A DNA stretch of 64,000 nucleotides, taken from positions 2,811,501 to 2,875,500 of the forward strand of contig NZ_CP073063.1 in the NCBI RefSeq assembly GCF_022654015.1. Reading direction: 5' to 3'. The notes beneath the pieces are model-generated. The model made no database searches. It was not told the origin of the DNA and saw nothing but the letters and a program-made list of their open reading frames with translations. This stretch comes from Brevundimonas diminuta. GTDB lineage: Bacteria; Pseudomonadota; Alphaproteobacteria; Caulobacterales; Caulobacteraceae. A program made the translations under genes and the position numbers. Positions 61,142 through 64,000 of the stretch are shown here, in pieces. Position 1 is the first letter of the stretch; each line of letters starts with the position of its first letter.

Positions 61142-63820
61142 CTAGCGGTCCTTCTCGCGCTCCACGTTCAGCGCGGCCTGGGCCGCCGCCAGACGGGCGA
61201 TCGGCACGCGGTAGGGCGAGCAGGAGACGTAATCCAGACCCGCCTGTTCGCAGAAGGCGATCGACGACGGGTCGCCGCCATGTTCGCCGCAGATGCCCAG
61301 CTTGACCTCGGGTCGGACCTTGCGCCCGCGCTCAGCGGCGATCTCGATCAGGCCGCCCACGCCGTCCTGGTCCAGACGCACAAAGGGATCGGTTTCGAAG
61401 ATGCCCTTGTCCAGATAGGCCTGCAGGAACCGGCCCGAGTCGTCGCGGCTGATGCCGAACGTCGTCTGGGTCAGGTCGTTGGTGCCGAAGCTGAAGAACT
61501 GGGCGTATTCGGCCAAGTCGCCTGCACGGATGGCGGCGCGCGGCAGTTCGATCATCGTGCCGACCAGATAGTCGAGGCTCTGGCCCGTCTCCTCGAACAC
61601 CGCCTTGGCCGTGCGGTCGGTCAGCTCGCGCAGATATTTCATCTCCAGGCCCAGGGCGACCAGCGGGTGCATGATCTCCGGCAGGGGCGCGGCACCCGAC
61701 TTCTGCTTGACCTCCAGCGCCGCCTCGATGATGGCGCGGACCTGCATCTCGTAGATCTCGGGATAGGCGACGCCCAGCCGGCAGCCGCGGTGGCCCAGCA
61801 TCGGGTTGGTCTCGTGCAGCTCCTTGGCGCGACGCTTCAGCTTCTCCGCGTCGATGCCCGACGAGGCGGCCAGGGCGTCGATGTCTTCCTCGGTGTGCGG
61901 GATGAACTCGTGCAGGGGCGGGTCCAGCAGGCGCACCGTCACCGGCAGGCCGGCCATGATTTCGAACAGTTCGACGAAGTCCGACTTCTGGAACGGCGCA
62001 ATCTTGGCCAGCGCCGCGCGACGGCCCTTTTCGTCGTCGGCCAGGATCATCTCGCGCACGGCGGCGATCCGGGTGTCGTCGAAGAACATGTGCTCGGTGC
62101 GGCACAGACCGATGCCCTCGGCGCCGAACCCGCGCGCGGTCTTTGCGTCCAGCGGGGTCTCGGCGTTGGCGCGGACCTTCAGGCGGCGCACCTTGTCGGC
62201 CCAGCCCATCAGGGTCTGGAAGTCGCCGGTCAGTTCGGGCTCGATCATCGGCACGGCGCCGTCCAGCACCTCGCCCTTGGAGCCGTCGATGGTGATGACC
62301 TCGCCGGCCTTGAAGGTGCGGCCGCGCGCGGTGAAGACGCCCTTGGCCTCGTCGATGTGGATCTCGCCGGCGCCGGAGACGCAGGCCCGGCCCATGCCGC
62401 GCGCCACGACGGCGGCGTGGCTGGTCATGCCGCCGCGGGCGGTGACGATGCCGCGCGCCGCATGCATGCCGTGGATGTCCTCGGGGCTGGTCTCTTCGCG
62501 CACCAGGATGACCGCTTCCCCCAGACCCGACATGCGCTCGGCCTCGTCGGCGTCGAAGACGATCTTGCCGGTCGCGGCGCCGGGCGAGGCCGGCAGGCCG
62601 GCGGCGACCACGGTGCGCGCCGCATCGGGGTCCAGCGTCGGGTGCAGCAGCTGGTCCAGCGCCGACGGCTCGACCCGGCTGATGGCCTCTTCCTGGGAGA
62701 TCACGCCCTCGGCGGCGAGGTCCACGGCGACCTTCAGCGCCGACTTGGCGGTGCGCTTGCCGTTGCGGGTCTGCAGCATCCACAGACGGCCCTGTTCGAC
62801 CGTGAACTCGATGTCCTGCATGTCGCGGTAGTGGCTTTCCAGCTTGCCGACGACGTCGACGAACTGGGCGAACACCTCGGGCATGGCCTCTTCCATCGAG
62901 GGGGCGGTCTCGCCCATCTCCTCGCGGCCGATCCTGGTAAGGGACTGCGGCGTGCGGATGCCCGCGACCACGTCCTCGCCCTGGGCGTTGATCAGGAACT
63001 CGCCGTACAGGCGCGCCTCGCCGGTCGAGGGGTTGCGGGTGAAGGCCACGCCGGTCGCCGACGTCTCGCCCATGTTGCCGAACACCATCGACTGGACGTT
63101 GACGGCCGTGCCCCAGCTTTCGGGGATGTCGTGCATGCGGCGATAGAATTTCGCCCGGTCGTTCATCCAGCTTTCGAACACGGCGCCCACGGCGCCCCAC
63201 AGCTGGTCATTGGGATCCTGCGGGAAGGCGTGACCCAGTTCGCGCTCGACCACGGCCTTGTAGTCGGCGACCACCTTCTCCCAGTCGGCGGCGGTCAGGT
63301 CGGTGTCGACCGTGACGCCCAGGCGATCCTTGTGCTGGTCCAGCACCTCTTCGAAATCGTCGTGGCTGAGACCCAGCACCACATTGGAATACATGGTGAT
63401 GAAGCGGCGGTAGCTGTCGAAGGCGAAGCGGCGGTCGCCCGACAGTTTCGCCAGACCCTCGACCGTCTGGTCGTTCAGACCCAGGTTCAGCACCGTGTCC
63501 ATCATGCCCGGCATGGACGCGCGCGCACCCGACCTCACTGAGACCAGCAGCGGGTTTTCAACATCGCCGAACGTCTTGCCGACCACGCCCTCGACCTTGG
63601 CCAGGGCGGCCTGCACCTGGGCGTCCAGATCGGCCGGATAGGTCTCGTTGTTGGCGTAATAGTGGGTGCAGACCTCGGTGGTAACGGTGAAGCCCGGAGG
63701 AACCGGCAGACCCAGCGACGACATTTCCGCCAGATTGGCGCCCTTGCCGCCGAGAAGGTTCTTCATCGACGCGTCGCCGTCGGCGGAGCCTCCGCCGAAG
63801 CCGTACACCCACTGAGTCAT
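61142..63820 (-). CDS. ppdK: Pyruvate phosphate dikinase
   Basis: 892 aa from ATG 63820 (TQWVYGFGGGSADG); AGGGA lies upstream and the preceding ATG at 63823 is an alternative. The N-terminal ATP-grasp domain starts LLGGKGANLAEM. The central phosphohistidine motif is TARGGMTSHAAVVARGMGRA (His about 457). The C-terminal PEP/pyruvate domain has GIGLCRTEHMFF and catalytic Cys in LGICGEHGGDPSS. It interconverts pyruvate and PEP using ATP and phosphate. No regulator (PpdR-type kinase) is adjacent. Confidence 0.97.
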   Translation of the reverse strand: MTQWVYGFGGGSADGDASMKNLLGGKGANLAEMSSLGLPVPPGFTVTTEVCTHYYANNETYPADLDAQVQAALAKVEGVVGKTFGDVENPLLVSVRSGARASMPGMMDTVLNLGLNDQTVEGLAKLSGDRRFAFDSYRRFITMYSNVVLGLSHDDFEEVLDQHKDRLGVTVDTDLTAADWEKVVADYKAVVERELGHAFPQDPNDQLWGAVGAVFESWMNDRAKFYRRMHDIPESWGTAVNVQSMVFGNMGETSATGVAFTRNPSTGEARLYGEFLINAQGEDVVAGIRTPQSLTRIGREEMGETAPSMEEAMPEVFAQFVDVVGKLESHYRDMQDIEFTVEQGRLWMLQTRNGKRTAKSALKVAVDLAAEGVISQEEAISRVEPSALDQLLHPTLDPDAARTVVAAGLPASPGAATGKIVFDADEAERMSGLGEAVILVREETSPEDIHGMHAARGIVTARGGMTSHAAVVARGMGRACVSGAGEIHIDEAKGVFTARGRTFKAGEVITIDGSKGEVLDGAVPMIEPELTGDFQTLMGWADKVRRLKVRANAETPLDAKTARGFGAEGIGLCRTEHMFFDDTRIAAVREMILADDEKGRRAALAKIAPFQKSDFVELFEIMAGLPVTVRLLDPPLHEFIPHTEEDIDALAASSGIDAEKLKRRAKELHETNPMLGHRGCRLGVAYPEIYEMQVRAIIEAALEVKQKSGAAPLPEIMHPLVALGLEMKYLRELTDRTAKAVFEETGQSLDYLVGTMIELPRAAIRAGDLAEYAQFFSFGTNDLTQTTFGISRDDSGRFLQAYLDKGIFETDPFVRLDQDGVGGLIEIAAERGRKVRPEVKLGICGEHGGDPSSIAFCEQAGLDYVSCSPYRVPIARLAAAQAALNVEREKDR

Positions 63821-63969
63821 CATGCAGTCCCTGAGCTTTTCGGATCGTCCGGCGGGTTGGCCCCGCTCGCACATGCAGCATGATCTAGCGCGTGAGAGCG
63901 GCCTTGACCATTGCGGATGTAACAATGCGTGAGCGGGTGTGCGGTTTCCTTGAGGCCAAATGCAGTGCG

Positions 63970-64000
63970 CCTTCTCCCATTCGGAGGAGGTGGTGCAGAG
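63970..64000. repeat. Partial palindromic repeat at the window edge
   Basis: CCTTCTCCCATTCGGAGGAGG and following bases resemble the CCTTCTCCCC-type element inserted in murD. The element runs out of the window, so its full extent is unknown. It sits about 150 bp upstream of ppdK. Confidence 0.5.

Noticed and set aside
61280..63541. A 753-codon open frame on the plus strand
   Set aside because: Antisense shadow of ppdK; no domain-like features.
1..64000. A CRISPR array
   Set aside because: No regularly spaced direct repeats with unique spacers were seen; the repeats found are palindromic interspersed elements and att-related repeats.

Overview
This high-GC window fits an alphaproteobacterium of the Caulobacteraceae, most likely Brevundimonas or a close relative. 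The evidence is a LOV kinase/regulator pair like Caulobacter LovK/LovR, an ECF sigma/DUF1109 anti-sigma pair like SigF/NrsF, a mutY-DUF721-dsbA-smc gene order typical of Alphaproteobacteria, and the palindromic GTCATCC-type and CCTTCTCCCC-type interspersed repeats seen in this family. Genus is an inference; no rRNA gene is present.

Layout. 1-8136: the 5' part of mutY (minus, cut by the window edge), then on plus a DciA-like DUF721 gene, a blue-light LOV histidine kinase with its single-domain response regulator, two DsbA-like thioredoxin-fold proteins, smc and a small secreted protein. 8105-20973 (minus): a division and cell-wall (dcw) operon read mraZ-rsmH-ftsL-ftsI-murE-murF-mraY-murD-ftsW-murG, followed by an MscS-type channel where murC/murB/ddl/ftsQAZ would usually come. 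The mraZ leader carries four perfectly spaced MraZ boxes. 21372-26216: RNase P RNA, a peptidoglycan amidase, a small membrane protein, sppA, panD and a SIMPL-domain protein.

26428-37666: a tRNA with a CAU anticodon whose 3' end is the attachment site of an integrated island of about 11.2 kb. An 18-bp direct repeat (26487-26504 and 37649-37666) bounds it. It carries a tyrosine integrase next to the tRNA, a serine recombinase, a resolvase remnant, several unknown genes, and a type I restriction-modification operon. In that operon hsdR seems to have lost most of its helicase motor by an in-frame deletion, while hsdM and hsdS look intact. Two further genes follow in tight coupling, an RNase H-fold-like protein and a GIY-YIG-like protein. 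This module is the most unusual part of the window.

37730-48408: chromosomal stress and osmotic genes. These are an NrsF/SigF-type pair divergent from a DUF2063 (BufC-like) plus DoxX pair, an SLC13 transporter with RCK_C domains, a MarR regulator, and the three-gene N-acetylglutaminylglutamine amide (NAGGN) osmolyte locus. 48471-64000: a subtilisin-type autotransporter, a lipoprotein, a free-methionine-sulfoxide reductase, an SDR, a CitE-like lyase, a KpsC-like capsule Kdo transferase, a FabH-like ketoacyl synthase, DoxX, an M48 protease, a small unknown protein, an outer-membrane beta-barrel protein and pyruvate phosphate dikinase.

How they work together. The minus-strand block makes the septal wall machinery, probably under MraZ. 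The smc operon serves chromosome organisation and periplasmic thiol chemistry. The NAGGN and SigF loci handle osmotic and metal or oxidative stress. The island supplies DNA modification and probably defence.
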